Origin: Bacillus coahuilensis m4-4
GTDB lineage: Bacteria; Bacillota; Bacilli; Bacillales; Bacillaceae_K
Assembly (NCBI RefSeq): GCF_000171615.1
Contig: NZ_ABFU01000037.3
Location: 27,975-91,974, forward strand
Direction of reading: 5' to 3'
DNA length: 64,000 nt
Position numbers and translations under genes: made by a program. Shown here in pieces: positions 48,652-59,314 of this stretch (position 1 is its first letter; each line of letters begins with the position of its first letter). Under the pieces are notes generated by a model. The model was not told the DNA's origin and made no database searches. It saw only the letters and a list, made by a program, of their open reading frames with translations.

Positions 48652-49739
48652 ATGTCATTAAAATGGAAATCTCAATTAGCTCCATTAACTCCATATAAAC
48701 CTGGTAAGAGTGTGGACGAAGTTAAAAAGGAACTTGGTTTATACCATATTGTAAAACTAGCATCAAATGAAAACCCCGTTGGCTCATCTCCAAAAGTAAC
48801 AGAGTTCTTATCTCAAAATGGAATAAAAGCGAATGTATACCCTGATGGTTACAGTACAGCATTAAGAAAGATAGTCTCCAAAAAAATAGGGGTAGAGCCA
48901 ACACAACTTCTTTTTGGTAATGGTTCAGATGAAATCATCCAAATGATTTCAAGAGCCTTACTATCTAAAGAAGTGAACACTGTAATGGCAACTCCAACGT
49001 TCCCGCAATATCGTCATAATGCGATTATTGAAGGTGCTGAAGTTCGAGAAGTTCCATTACAAAATGGAAAACATGATTTAACAGAAATGCTAAATCAAAT
49101 TGATGAAAATACAAGTGTAGTTTGGTTATGTAGTCCAAATAATCCATCAGGTCGTTATATTACGGAGCAGGAGCTTATTCTATTCTTAGACCGTATTGAC
49201 CCTTCAGTGTTAGTTGTCATTGACGAAGCGTACTATGAATATGTGACCGCTCCAGATTATTACGATGCGATAGACCTGTTAAAACGATACAAAAATATAT
49301 TCATAACCCGTACATTCTCTAAGATTCATGGGTTAGCAGCGTTTAGGATTGGATACGGGATAGGTTGTCCTGACATTGTTACTAAAATTGAAGCCATTAG
49401 AGAGCCTTTTAATACGAACTCATTTGCTCAAGCTGTTGCCACAGTAGCTATTTCAGATGATGAGTTTGTTCAGAGATGCCAACAGATGAATGAGGACGGA
49501 AAAAAGAGTATTACCAATTCTGTCAAACCCATCAGTTAGATTATTTTGAAACAGAAGGAAATTTCATTTTGATCAAAACAAAATTAGATAGTGACGATTT
49601 ATTTGACCGTTTACTCACATATGGCTATATCGTACGCTCCGGTAATGCATTAGGGTACCCAGGCTGGGTTAGAATTACGATTGGGACAGAAGAACAAAAT
49701 AAAGGGCTCATGAGTGCGTTAGAGGTTATTTTGAAGTAA
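48652..49739 (+). CDS. hisC: HisC (AroJ), histidinol-phosphate/aromatic aminotransferase (frameshifted in this sequence)
   Basis: ATG 48652 with a weak ribosome site. The fold-type I aminotransferase motifs are KLASNENP, FGNGSDE, CSPNNPSG and the PLP lysine in RTFSKIHGLAAFRIGYG. An A is missing from the run at 49500-49505; repair gives DGKKEYYQFCQTHQLDYF and about 362 residues (B. subtilis 360), ending 49739. It serves both histidine and Tyr/Phe synthesis. Placed between aroH and tyrA. Confidence 0.93.
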
Positions 49740-49752
49740 GGAGAGAAAAGGG

Positions 49753-50852
49753 ATGGATGGTACCGTATTAATCATTGGACTCGGATTAATTGGGGGGTCT
49801 CTTGCAAAAGCCATAAAAAAAGAACATCCTTCCAGTAGAATCATAGGGTTTGATGTAGACCAAAAAAACATGATTCTAGCTGAATCAACGGGAATTATTG
49901 ATAGTCGATCCGATAATCTACAAATAAGTGCAGAACTAGCGGATTTAATTGTCATCTCTGTACCAGTAGTCGCGACTAAAAAAGTGATACAAGAGTTGTC
50001 TTCATTTTCTTTAAAACCAAATGTTATTATTACAGATACAGGTAGTACAAAAGAAAAAATTAATGGAGTCGGCTAGTGTTTTTTTTGTAAACTACTGTGG
50101 AATTCATCGGAGGTCATCCGATGGCAGGTTCTCATAAGAGTGGAGTTCTAGCTTCCAATGAATTAATTTTTGAGAATGCTTATTATCTTTTAATCGCGGA
50201 ACAAACTTCTGAAAAAGCAAAAATATTACTGGAATGGTTAAAAGGTACACGATCAAAATTCTTATTTGTCACAGCAAAAGAGCATGATGAAGTGACTAGT
50301 GTGATTAGTCATACTCCTCATATAGTAGCAGCCCTTTTAGTCCACCAGGCAAAGGATGCAAGCAGTCTCTATGCACATATCGAACATCTTGCAGCGGGTG
50401 GTTTTAAAGACACTACCAGGATTGCATCTTCTAACCCTACTATGTGGAGAGATATACTACTGGAAAATTCAGAGATCATAATTCAACACCTTACAACTTG
50501 GGAACAATCCTTGCACAATGTGAAGAAAATGTTGTTTCATTCTGATGCAGAAGGACTTTATTCTTTCTTTGACGATGCGAGGGAATATAGAGACTCTATT
50601 CCTCAACGTGAAAAAGGAGCCATTCCTGCATTTTATGATTTATATATAACCGTCCCTGATTACCCTGGTGTTATTTCAGAGGTAACTGGTTATTTAGCAG
50701 AAGAAAAGATTAGTATAACGAATATTAGGATCATAGAAACAAGAGAAGATGTTTTTGGAGTTCTTGTAGTTAGCTTTCAAAATGATAAGGACCGACTTCA
50801 AGCTTCTCGTTGTATCAACGAACAGACGAATTACGATACTTATATAGCGTAA
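49753..50852 (+). CDS. tyrA: TyrA, prephenate dehydrogenase (two frameshifts in this sequence)
   Basis: NAD motif [14 protein letters not shown] at the start, then TDTGSTKEK and [15 protein letters not shown]. The C-terminal ACT domain ([19 protein letters not shown]) suggests tyrosine feedback. Breaks: an extra A in the run at 50054-50059, and a further extra base near 50088-50097 in a stretch that is not a homopolymer. Joined, the product is about 365 residues (B. subtilis 371). Makes 4-hydroxyphenylpyruvate. Confidence 0.9.
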
Positions 50853-50863
50853 GGAGTAATAGA

Positions 50864-52156
50864 ATGACACGTATACTACATAGAACCAATAATCAACCAT
50901 TAAGTGGAACAATAGAAGTACCAGGTGATAAATCAATCTCCCATCGAAGTATTATGTTTGGAGCTTTAGCAGACGGGACAACGACGGTGCAAAATTTCTT
51001 AATGGGTGAAGATTGTTTAAGTACAATGGAGTGCTTTAAGAAATTAGGAGTTGATATTACCATTGATGAGGATCTTGTAACAATTAACGGTAAGGGAATT
51101 CAAGGATTAAAGGAGCCTATAGAAGTGCTCGATGTAGGAAATTCGGGTACAACTGCACGACTGATGCTTGGGATTTTAAGTGGACTCCCTTTTTATACCG
51201 TTATTCAAGGAGACCAGTCAATAGGTAGAAGGCCAATGAAACGTGTAGTGGCTCCTTTAAGAGAAATGGGAGCTATAATTCATGGAAGAAATAATGGAGA
51301 ATATACTCCTCTTTCCATCATAGGTAATCCTCTCTCTGGAATTACGTATAAGCTCCCAGTTGCAAGCGCGCAAGTGAAATCTGCCATTCTATTAGCAGGC
51401 TTACATGCAGAGGGAGAAACAGTGGTCATTGAACCTGAAAAAAGTAGAAATCATACAGAGAAAATGATTGAATACTTTGGTGGTAAAATCCATAGTGAAG
51501 GACAAGTCATCCGACTTAATGGTAACCAAACCTTTACAGGTAGAGATGTATATGTACCAGGCGATATTTCTTCTGCTGCTTTCTTCTTAGTGGCCGCAGC
51601 AATTGTACCTGGTAGTAAGGTAACCATTGAGAATGTGGGGTTAAACCCGACTAGAACGGGAATTATTGAAGTCCTGGAAAAAATGGGCGCCAACATTGTT
51701 GTAGAATTGAATGATTCTACGTTTGAACCTATCGGCACTGTTACGGTTGAGTACAGTGAGTTGCAGGGGATTGAAATTGGGGGAGACCTAATTCCAAAAC
51801 TCATTGATGAAATCCCAATCATTGCTCTTCTTGCTACTCAATGTAAAGGAGAGACGATCATTAAAGATGCGAGTGAACTAAAGGTAAAAGAAACAAATCG
51901 CATTGATGCTGTTGTGGATAGCTTAAAGAAACTAGGTGCAAGCATAGAAGGCACAGATGACGGGATGATGATAAAAGGTTCGTCCAATTTAATTGGGGCG
52001 GAGGTAAGTTCTTTAGGAGATCACCGTATTGGAATGATGCTCGGAGTTGCATCGTATCTTACAAATTCTCCTATAACACTTCATAATGATGAAGCGGTAG
52101 CCATTTCATATCCAACTTTTTTTGAGCATTTACAAAAATTAATAGAAAACAACTAA
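50864..52156 (+). CDS. aroA: AroA (AroE of B. subtilis), EPSP synthase
   Basis: 430 residues, intact, from ATG 50864 behind [24 protein letters not shown] holds the PEP/shikimate-phosphate-binding Lys and Ser; [14 protein letters not shown] and the late DHRIGMMLG motif complete the active site. It joins shikimate-3-phosphate and PEP. Last gene of the aromatic supraoperon; terminator follows. Confidence 0.96.
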   Translation: MTRILHRTNNQPLSGTIEVPGDKSISHRSIMFGALADGTTTVQNFLMGEDCLSTMECFKKLGVDITIDEDLVTINGKGIQGLKEPIEVLDVGNSGTTARLMLGILSGLPFYTVIQGDQSIGRRPMKRVVAPLREMGAIIHGRNNGEYTPLSIIGNPLSGITYKLPVASAQVKSAILLAGLHAEGETVVIEPEKSRNHTEKMIEYFGGKIHSEGQVIRLNGNQTFTGRDVYVPGDISSAAFFLVAAAIVPGSKVTIENVGLNPTRTGIIEVLEKMGANIVVELNDSTFEPIGTVTVEYSELQGIEIGGDLIPKLIDEIPIIALLATQCKGETIIKDASELKVKETNRIDAVVDSLKKLGASIEGTDDGMMIKGSSNLIGAEVSSLGDHRIGMMLGVASYLTNSPITLHNDEAVAISYPTFFEHLQKLIENN

Positions 52157-52178
52157 AACTGCCTCTAGGCAGTTTTTC
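52155..52178 (+). terminator. Terminator after aroA
   Basis: AAAACTGCCT (52155-52164) pairs with AGGCAGTTTT (52167-52176). It overlaps the aroA stop and ends in T5. Confidence 0.85.
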
Positions 52179-52281
52179 TTCATCATAAGGTGTATAAATA
52201 TAGGTCTGAAATGATAGGGTAACCGACATGTTTCTCCTTTTCGAAACATATGGTAGAGGTAAGGATAAAGGAGGGGGAAAC

Positions 52282-53175
52282 ATGGCGTATATCTTTGAAG
52301 AGAGTACTTGGTTTACTGATGAAAAAGAATATAAGGGATCCCTACTCGTGAAAAATGGTAAAATCCAATCCATTCGAGAACGTTTTTCGTATTATTCATA
52401 CTACAGAGTAGAAACAGCCCCTTTTTATTTAAGTCCCACGCATACGGTGCTTGACAGACAACTAGTAGAGGGACAAGCTAATAAAATAAAGGAATATGTT
52501 TGTAATCAATTCTTGAAAAAGGGAATAACAACCGTAATCATTCCACTAATCATTAACTATTCAGGAGAATTAAAAGAAAAAATACAACATTATCTCTCTT
52601 TACTAGAAGGAATAGCTATAGATACAGTATTTTGTGTTCGCATAGAAGCAAAAAGATTGTCAGAGAAAATAATAAGGGAATGTTGTAAAGAGAAAATCTC
52701 TCTTATACTATTGGATGTTGAACATGATGAAGAGTTAGTAAAACCACACTGGGGTTGGATTAAGTCTCATCTATTTAGTTATCCTATATGTTTTGTTCCA
52801 CAATATTTGTCAAATTTAGATAAAGATGAACGTAGAAAACGGATACAATATTGGGAGAATGTTATGATTTTCAACAAAATTCCTCATTTATTGTGGTCTA
52901 TCCGTGAAAATTATCCACTATCAATACAAGTCCTTAAAAAAATTGGAGTATACCCGAAAAGAGGAAATTTTTTGGTTGGTGGAGAAGTAAGCTATAACCT
53001 TTATTTGTACTCACCTTTCAAATCTGTTGATGAACCCGGAGCAATTCATTATGATGAACTTAGTCTTTCTTTAACCGTTCATCGTGAACGAGTAGTGTTT
53101 AATCTGGGTGAAGTCACCTATATTGAAGATTTTGGAGAGCATCTTACAATCAAAACGCCTGCTTTTTTTGTATAG
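52282..53175 (+). CDS. Degenerate amidohydrolase-like protein of unknown function
   Basis: 297 residues from ATG 52282 behind AAAGGAGGGGG. The start (EYKGSLLVKNGKIQSI) and the end (GVYPKRGNFLVGGEVSYNLYLY) look like the small beta domain of amidohydrolases, whose usual text is LIKNGKI and ..G.I..G.DADLV. The metal motif HxH expected after strand one is missing, and no Lys or His cluster replaces it. Possibly a non-catalytic relative. It has its own terminator-flanked unit between aroA and ypiA. I do not recognise a named family. Confidence 0.55.
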   Translation: MAYIFEESTWFTDEKEYKGSLLVKNGKIQSIRERFSYYSYYRVETAPFYLSPTHTVLDRQLVEGQANKIKEYVCNQFLKKGITTVIIPLIINYSGELKEKIQHYLSLLEGIAIDTVFCVRIEAKRLSEKIIRECCKEKISLILLDVEHDEELVKPHWGWIKSHLFSYPICFVPQYLSNLDKDERRKRIQYWENVMIFNKIPHLLWSIRENYPLSIQVLKKIGVYPKRGNFLVGGEVSYNLYLYSPFKSVDEPGAIHYDELSLSLTVHRERVVFNLGEVTYIEDFGEHLTIKTPAFFV

Positions 53176-53204
53176 CTAGGTTGATATAGAAAGGAATAGA
53201 ACGT

Positions 53205-54462
53205 ATGAATTTAGGAAATGAAATGATTAAGACTCTTCATAACGGAGAGTTAGACAAAGCAAAAATACTATTTAAACGTGTTCAAAAGGAAGGTAGCGAT
53301 CAGGACAAATTTGATTTAGCTGAAGATCTTTATGATTTAGGATTTGTTGAAGAAAGCTCCATCTTAATTGATGAATTGTTAGTGCTTTATCCAGGTGAAG
53401 GTGAATTGCTAGTCATGAAGGCAGAAATTTTAGTAGAAATGGATCAAGAGGAAAAGGCGATTGAATTATTATCTACAGTCCATGAACAAGACCCTAACTT
53501 CCCAAGAAGCCTATTATTACAAGCAGATCTTTATCAAATGCAGGGACTCTATGAAGTAAGTGAAAGAAAACTACTAGAAGCGAAAGAAAAGGCAAAAGAT
53601 GAAGTAATTATTGATTTCGCATTAGGTGAGCTTTACCTTGAACAAGGAAAATTTCGAGAGGCGATTAAAACTTATCACTATATTCTAAATGAGAAAAAAG
53701 AAAGAAAAAATAGCAGGAGTATCTATTCATCAAAGGCTAGCAGAAACCTTAAGTACTTCTGGGGCGTTTGAAGAAGCCTTACCGCATTACAGAAAGGCCG
53801 TCAAAGAACAATTCGAAGCAAACACAATTTTCGGTTACGGTTTCACTGCACTTCAAGCTGGACAGCATCAAACGGCTATTCAGCAATTTGAGGACTTATT
53901 GTCATTGGATCCTGAATATTATTCTGTTTACTTACTACTAGGACAAGCCTATGAATTGGACGAAAGGTTAGAGGAAGCACTAGAAACGGGTATAAAAGGA
54001 TGTAAGCAGGATAGCTATAATAAGGACCTATTATTCTTTACAGGTAAGATTGCACTAAAATTAAAAGATGATTCAAATGCAGAAAAATATTTACGAGAGG
54101 CATTAGCCGTCGACACGGAATTTATTGAAGCAGCATTTGTGTTAAACCGATTACTCTTATCACAAGAGGATTATAACGGAGCCTTAGAAATTCTTCATCA
54201 GTTCCAAGATATAGAAGATCCAAGATTTATATTGGATGAAGCAAAAGCGAATAATGGAATAGAAAAATATGAAGAGGCATTAAATGCATATCACCGTGCA
54301 TATATTTACTTTAAAGAAGACCAAGATTTCTTAAAAGAGTATGCTTACTTTCTAATTGAAGACGGCAAAAGAACCGAAGCAATACCTATTGTAATGCGAT
54401 TACGTGAGTTAGACCCAACAAACGAAGAGTGGCAAGATATGTTGGTTAGTTTAGAAGAATAA
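53205..54462 (+). CDS. ypiA: YpiA, TPR-repeat protein (frameshifted in this sequence)
   Basis: Tandem 34-residue TPR-like units run along the protein (for example AEDLYDLGFVEESSILIDELL, then LLLGQAYELDERLEEALETG). The frame breaks at about 53692-53710 in a purine run; removing one A joins YHYILNEKKEEKIAGVSIHQR and gives about 418 residues (B. subtilis YpiA 423). Cytoplasmic scaffold; partner unknown. Located between aroA and ypiB as in B. subtilis. Confidence 0.85.
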
Positions 54463-54490
54463 AAAATAATCTACAGAGGAGGGAATGCAC

Positions 54491-55030
54491 ATGGCCACCC
54501 CTGTTTCTGTCAATGAGAAAAAGGACTTTATCCGCTGGTTTTTAAATCATTATCAGTTAAAACGTAGAGAATGTGTATGGATTCTGAACTACTTAATGAG
54601 TCATGATCAATTAATGAAAAATGTTCACTTTGTAGAAGAAGCTCAATTTTGCCCACGGGGGCTTGTGATGTCAACTCATTGTGTAGATGAAGCACCGTTT
54701 AAATTCTATAAAGAAAATGTAATGACAACGGATGCTGAAAAATCATTCCATGACATTCGACTAAATCGGGAAGAAGATATTTATATTCAATTAAATTTCA
54801 AACGGTCAAAAGGCTCTTATCAGTATGTTGCAGTTCTTGAAGAAAATCCATTTTTACCCAAATCATTAAAAATTACGGAAAAAGACAGAATCATAGCTGA
54901 ACAGTTTCTAAAAAATAGTATTCATACTTTCCAACGAGAACGACTGTTAAAAGAAATTGATAAAGCATTAGACCGAAATGATGTGGATGCTTTCCAAAAT
55001 CTAACTGCACAATTAAAGCATTTCAAATAA
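54491..55030 (+). CDS. ypiB: YpiB, UPF0302 family protein
   Basis: 179 residues from ATG 54491, chosen over ATG 54485 because AGAGGAGGG ends too close to the latter. The conserved core [20 protein letters not shown] and [13 protein letters not shown] identify UPF0302; length equals B. subtilis YpiB. The C-terminal helical part (about 140-179) resembles the short IDEAL-type region. In B. subtilis it sits before qcrABC. Confidence 0.9.
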   Translation: MATPVSVNEKKDFIRWFLNHYQLKRRECVWILNYLMSHDQLMKNVHFVEEAQFCPRGLVMSTHCVDEAPFKFYKENVMTTDAEKSFHDIRLNREEDIYIQLNFKRSKGSYQYVAVLEENPFLPKSLKITEKDRIIAEQFLKNSIHTFQRERLLKEIDKALDRNDVDAFQNLTAQLKHFK

Positions 55031-55060
55031 CCTCCCAAAATAGGGAGGTTATTTATTTTT
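55025..55060. terminator. Terminator after ypiB
   Basis: AAATAACCTCCC (55025-55036) pairs with GGGAGGTTATTT (55043-55054), then ATTTTTTT. Overlaps the ypiB stop. Confidence 0.88.
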
Positions 55061-55129
55061 TTGATGCTACTAGATGATTCAAATATTCGAGTGATAATGC
55101 TAAACTATGTAGGAGAAGGAGTGTTAAAG

Positions 55130-55588
55130 ATGAAATGGATGAGTAAAGATATTAAGTTATTTCAACAAGAAAGAATATATATAGACACGGTAATCATTCC
55201 TTTGTTACCTCTTAGTCTTTCAGAATCGGCGTCTGACTTTGCTTCAAAAAGTGAATTGATTCAAATAGTTGCTGACCAATTAGAAAAACAATTTAAAGGT
55301 AGAGTTCTATTATTACCTGGATTCTCCTACTGGACTAACCAAAAGGAACAATCAGAATCGTTTCTATCACACTGGATAAGTTCCCTAAAACAGGAGGGAA
55401 TTAAGCATATTTGCATCCTATCGAATGATCATTCGTGGAAAGAGTATGAAGAAAACAGTGATTCTTCATTCTTCTGGCTACCTACAATTCCACTAGAAGA
55501 TATGGACGAAAAATACAAAGTGTCTATAATCGAAGATCAAATTCAAGCTCTATTAAAACAATTAATAAAAAATTGGCAAACTAGTTGA
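55130..55588 (+). CDS. ypiF: YpiF, DUF2487 family protein
   Basis: 152 residues from ATG 55130 behind GGAGAAGGAG. The sequence (MKWMSKDIKLFQQERIYIDT start, IIPLLPLSL) matches the DUF2487 pattern and the ypiB-ypiF-qcrA order. Soluble, no motif of known function. A GTG at 55121 is in frame but touches the ribosome site. Confidence 0.82.
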   Translation: MKWMSKDIKLFQQERIYIDTVIIPLLPLSLSESASDFASKSELIQIVADQLEKQFKGRVLLLPGFSYWTNQKEQSESFLSHWISSLKQEGIKHICILSNDHSWKEYEENSDSSFFWLPTIPLEDMDEKYKVSIIEDQIQALLKQLIKNWQTS

Positions 55589-55720
55589 ATATTCTACTGA
55601 AATACTGTAGTTAATATTGACCTCTTTATTAGATTAATATATCATGGATATGTCCTAGTTTTATAAAATTGTGCGAAATTTGTCCGCAGGACTGAGCTGA
55701 CGATAGAGGGGGGAAGAAGT

Positions 55721-56230
55721 ATGAGCAAACAACGTGTATCTAGACGACAATTCCTTAATTACACACTAACTGGTGTAGGTGGGTTTATGGCAGCAGGAAT
55801 GCTAATGCCAATGGTACGTTTCGCTGTTGATCCGGTTTTAAAATCCGTTGGAGAAAGCGATTTCAAACCAACATCACAAAAAGTTGACGAACTTACTGCA
55901 GAACCAGTTCGCGTTGACTTCAAGTATGAACAAAAAGATGCATGGTACACTTCTGAAGTAACACAAACAGCTTGGGTTTATAAAGATGAAAAAGGTGAAG
56001 TTATAGCTTTATCACCAATTTGTAAACATTTAGGCTGTACGGTCAACTGGAATAATGAAGATCACCCAAATCAATTCTTTTGTCCATGCCATTTAGGGTT
56101 ATACGAAAAGAATGGTGCTAATGTACCGGGTACTCCACCACTTGGGCCACTAGATGTGTATCCAACTGAAGTAAGTGAAGATGGTTACCTATTACTAGGT
56201 AAACCACAACCGAACAATCTCGTCAAATAA
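55721..56230 (+). CDS. qcrA: QcrA, Rieske iron-sulfur subunit of menaquinol:cytochrome c reductase
   Basis: 169 residues. A twin-arginine signal (SRRQFLNYTLTG) precedes the single membrane helix, so the folded protein is exported by Tat. The 2Fe-2S ligands are in CKHLGC and CPCHLG with the usual Pro loop (PPLGPLDVYP). Heads the qcrABC operon, ribosome site GAGGGGGGAAG. Confidence 0.96.
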   Translation: MSKQRVSRRQFLNYTLTGVGGFMAAGMLMPMVRFAVDPVLKSVGESDFKPTSQKVDELTAEPVRVDFKYEQKDAWYTSEVTQTAWVYKDEKGEVIALSPICKHLGCTVNWNNEDHPNQFFCPCHLGLYEKNGANVPGTPPLGPLDVYPTEVSEDGYLLLGKPQPNNLVK

Positions 56231-56243
56231 GGAGGCGTAAAAA

Positions 56244-56918
56244 ATGCTTAATAAAATGTATGATTGGGTCGATGAGCGTTTAGATATTACGCCTTTGTGG
56301 CGAGATATCGCAGACCATGAAGTGCCAGAGCACGTTAACCCAGCTCACCACTTCTCAGCATTCGTATATTGCTTTGGTGGTCTAACGTTTTTCGTAACTG
56401 TAATTCAAATTCTTTCTGGAATGTTCTTAACAATGTACTATGTTCCAGATATTGAGAATGCTTGGCAATCTGTTTATTACCTACAAAATGAAGTTGCATT
56501 TGGACAAATCGTTCGTGGTATGCACCACTGGGGAGCAAGTCTCGTAATCGTTATGATGTTCCTACATACACTTCGCGTGTTTTTCCAAGGAGCATACAAA
56601 AAACCCCGAGAACTTAACTGGGTAGTTGGAGTCCTTATTTTCTTCGTTATGTTAGGATTAGGTTTCACAGGATATCTTTTACCATGGGATATGAAAGCTT
56701 TATTTGCAACAAAAGTTGGATTAGAGATTGCAGCTGCTACACCATTTATTGGTGAGCAAGTGAAGACTCTTCTTGCAGGTGATCCAGACATCGTAGGAGC
56801 TCAAACGTTAACTCGTTTCTTCGCGATTCACGTATTCTTCTTACCAGCTGCGTTGTTAGGTCTAATGGGGGCTCACTTCATTATGATTCGTAAACAAGGT
56901 ATTTCTGGACCATTGTAA
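56244..56918 (+). CDS. qcrB: QcrB, cytochrome b subunit of menaquinol:cytochrome c reductase
   Basis: 224 residues, the length of the short b6-type QcrB. Heme-ligating His pairs in HHWGAS/FLHTLR and in RFFAIHVFFLPAALLGLMGAHF; four membrane helices. AAGGAGG precedes the ATG. Binds two b hemes and one c-type heme via Cys, and oxidises menaquinol. Confidence 0.96.
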   Translation: MLNKMYDWVDERLDITPLWRDIADHEVPEHVNPAHHFSAFVYCFGGLTFFVTVIQILSGMFLTMYYVPDIENAWQSVYYLQNEVAFGQIVRGMHHWGASLVIVMMFLHTLRVFFQGAYKKPRELNWVVGVLIFFVMLGLGFTGYLLPWDMKALFATKVGLEIAAATPFIGEQVKTLLAGDPDIVGAQTLTRFFAIHVFFLPAALLGLMGAHFIMIRKQGISGPL

Positions 56919-56963
56919 AAAGAATGAACGTACACTATCGTACCTAATGAAGGAGGGGACATT

Positions 56964-57735
56964 ATGCATCGTGGAAAAGGGATGAAGTTTGTTGGTGACT
57001 CACGTGTACCAGTAGAACGTAAACCAAACATTCCGAAAGACTATTCGGAATTTCCAGGGAAAACGGAAGCTTTCTGGCCAAACTTCTTGTTGAAAGAATG
57101 GATGGTAGGTGCCGTTTTCTTAATTGGCTATCTTTGCCTAACCATTGCGCATCCGTCTCCATTGGAGCGTATCGCAGATCCAACAGATACAGGGTATATA
57201 CCTTTACCTGACTGGTATTTCTTATTCTTGTATCAATTACTGAAGTATGAATTTGCTTCAGGTCCTTATAACGTAATTGGAGCGTTTATTATTCCTGGTT
57301 TAGTATTTGGTGGATTATTACTTGCACCGTTTATTGACCGTGGAACGGAGCGTCGCCCGTTAAAGCGTCCATTCGCGACAGGATTTATGTTACTTTCAAT
57401 TGCAGGTGTTATTTTCCTAACTTGGGAATCAGTTGCTCACCATGATTGGGGAGGCAGCTAAAGCTCAAGGAGCGATTGTTGAAGAAGTAGAAATTGATAC
57501 ATCTGCTGAAGGATATGCCATTTATCAAGAAAATGGATGTATTAACTGTCATGGTGAAAATTTAGCAGGAGGAGCGGCTGCGCCGTCTCTTGTGGCTAAC
57601 GAATTATCACCTGAAGAGATTGCAGACATTGCCGTGAATGGTAAAGCACCAGGAATGCCTGCTGGCCTATTTAAAGGTACAGATGAAGAGCTTGAAAAGC
57701 TTTCTACCTTTATCTCTGAAATGTCTAAAAAGTAA
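56964..57735 (+). CDS. qcrC: QcrC, fused subunit IV and cytochrome c (frameshifted in this sequence)
   Basis: The N-terminal part (LPDWYFLFLYQLLKYEF) is cytochrome b subunit IV; the C-terminal part is a cytochrome c domain with heme motif CINCH. One extra G in the run at 57448-57451 breaks the frame; removed, it reads AHHDWEAAKAQGAIVEE and about 256 residues. Heme attachment depends on the ResABC system at 0.5-4 kb. Confidence 0.94.
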
Positions 57736-57742
57736 AAAACAG

Positions 57743-57772
57743 AAAGAGTCAGTGAAAACTGACTCTTTTTTT
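57743..57772 (+). terminator. Terminator after qcrC
   Basis: AAAGAGTCAGT (57743-57753) pairs with ACTGACTCTTT (57758-57768), followed by T run. Confidence 0.92.
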
Positions 57773-57808
57773 AGGATGGAGATCTTATTAAAAGGGAGGG
57801 AATCATCG

Positions 57809-58391
57809 GTGTTATCTATTTTCCACCTATTGCAAAATAAAATTGTATTATGGTGGCTCCTTATTGTAAATGTATTTGGAACAATTTACGGATACTATTG
57901 GTATGGGTATCAGCTAGAAAAAACGGAGCCTCACTTTATACCATTTGTACCGGACAGTCCAACAGCTAGCCTATTTTTCTTGTTTTGTACTGATTGGATT
58001 TTTATATAAAAAGCAGAACGGCCTAATGGAAGCCTTAGCAATAGTCACTCTATTTAAATACGGGGTATGGGCAGTAGTTATGAACTTGCTAACATTACTT
58101 TTAACAGGGTACTTAAACCCTGCAGGATATATGTTGATGGCATCACATGCTGCCATGGCAATTCAAGGTATTCTATATGCTCCATACTATAAAATAAAAC
58201 CTTGGCATATAATAGCTGCAGGTTTATGGACAATACATAATGACATTATTGATTACGTGTTCCTACAATATCCTGTCTATACGATCATTCACTACTATAC
58301 GAAAGAAATAGGTTATTTTACCTTCTGGTTAAGTATTTTTCCATATTTATTCTTTATTATTTTGGTTATAAGAGGAACAGAAAAGATCTGA
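57809..58391 (+). CDS. ypjA: YpjA, DUF1405 membrane protein (frameshifted in this sequence)
   Basis: GTG 57809 follows AAGGGAGGG. NVFGTIYGYYWYGYQL and PFVPDSPTASLFF are DUF1405 hallmarks. An extra T in the run at 57983-57986 is removed to give LFVLIGFLYKKQNGLMEAL and about 193 residues with six membrane helices. Order qcrC-ypjA-ypjB as in B. subtilis. Function unknown. Confidence 0.85.
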
Positions 58392-58465
58392 CTTCTTTCT
58401 AGAATATTGGTCTACTCTTGTCCACCTATTCATACATTTTAGTAGTAGTATGAGGGGGACCATTT

Positions 58466-59257
58466 ATGAAGAAAGTTATACCTATTATTCTTATTCTTAT
58501 GATCGGCATATATCTTACACCATTGGTTTCAGCAAAAGAGTCTACCCTGTCGGAGTTAGACTTAATGGCAAGTCGAGCATTATTATTAACTAAACAGGGA
58601 AATTATTCAGATGCATTGCAGTTATTAGACCATTTTTCTGAAGAGTTTACGAGTGTGTCAATAGGAGAATACTCTTTAACTATGGACGAGCTCAGGATTG
58701 TATCTGTCTCACATGATGAAGCCATATTAGCACTTACAAGCAGCTCCTTGCCTAGTAGTGAACGAATTAAAAAAGTCACTACTTTTCGATTAGTGGTGGA
58801 CGCTTTGTTAAGTGAATATGATCCTTTATGGACAAAGATGCAAGATCAAATTATGGAAAATTACAATAGTGTTAAGGAAGCGGCTATTGCAGGCAATACC
58901 TCACACTATAATCTAATGATGAACCAATTTATTTCTTCCTACAGTATGATTCAACCGAGTATTACATTAGATGTTGCCATTGAGGATGTGCAGCGTCTTG
59001 ATGCAAAGATAGAATATATAAACCACTACCGTACGGATATACTTGAAAGTGAAGTAGCTATGTATCAGTTCCAAGCGTTAGAATCAGATTTAGATTACTT
59101 ATTTCAGCATATAGAAGAAGATGAAGCAGACCCTTCGCTTTGGTGGGTTATACTTACAACGGGTGGTATCATTGTAAGCACACTCTCCTATGTAGGTTTT
59201 AGAAAATATAAAGCAGACCTAAATGAAAAACGACCTAGCAAGAGACATAATAGTTGA
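58466..59257 (+). CDS. ypjB: YpjB, sporulation-associated membrane protein
   Basis: 263 residues: signal peptide (about 1-23), a long helical extracytoplasmic region (about 25-220), a C-terminal membrane segment (about 228-245) and a basic tail (KRPSKRH). Matches YpjB in topology and locus. Known members are under sporulation control; biochemical role not known. Confidence 0.85.
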   Translation: MKKVIPIILILMIGIYLTPLVSAKESTLSELDLMASRALLLTKQGNYSDALQLLDHFSEEFTSVSIGEYSLTMDELRIVSVSHDEAILALTSSSLPSSERIKKVTTFRLVVDALLSEYDPLWTKMQDQIMENYNSVKEAAIAGNTSHYNLMMNQFISSYSMIQPSITLDVAIEDVQRLDAKIEYINHYRTDILESEVAMYQFQALESDLDYLFQHIEEDEADPSLWWVILTTGGIIVSTLSYVGFRKYKADLNEKRPSKRHNS

Positions 59258-59314
59258 CAATACGCCTCGATTCAATATAATTATACATAAATAATTATTT
59301 TATGGAGGACGACA

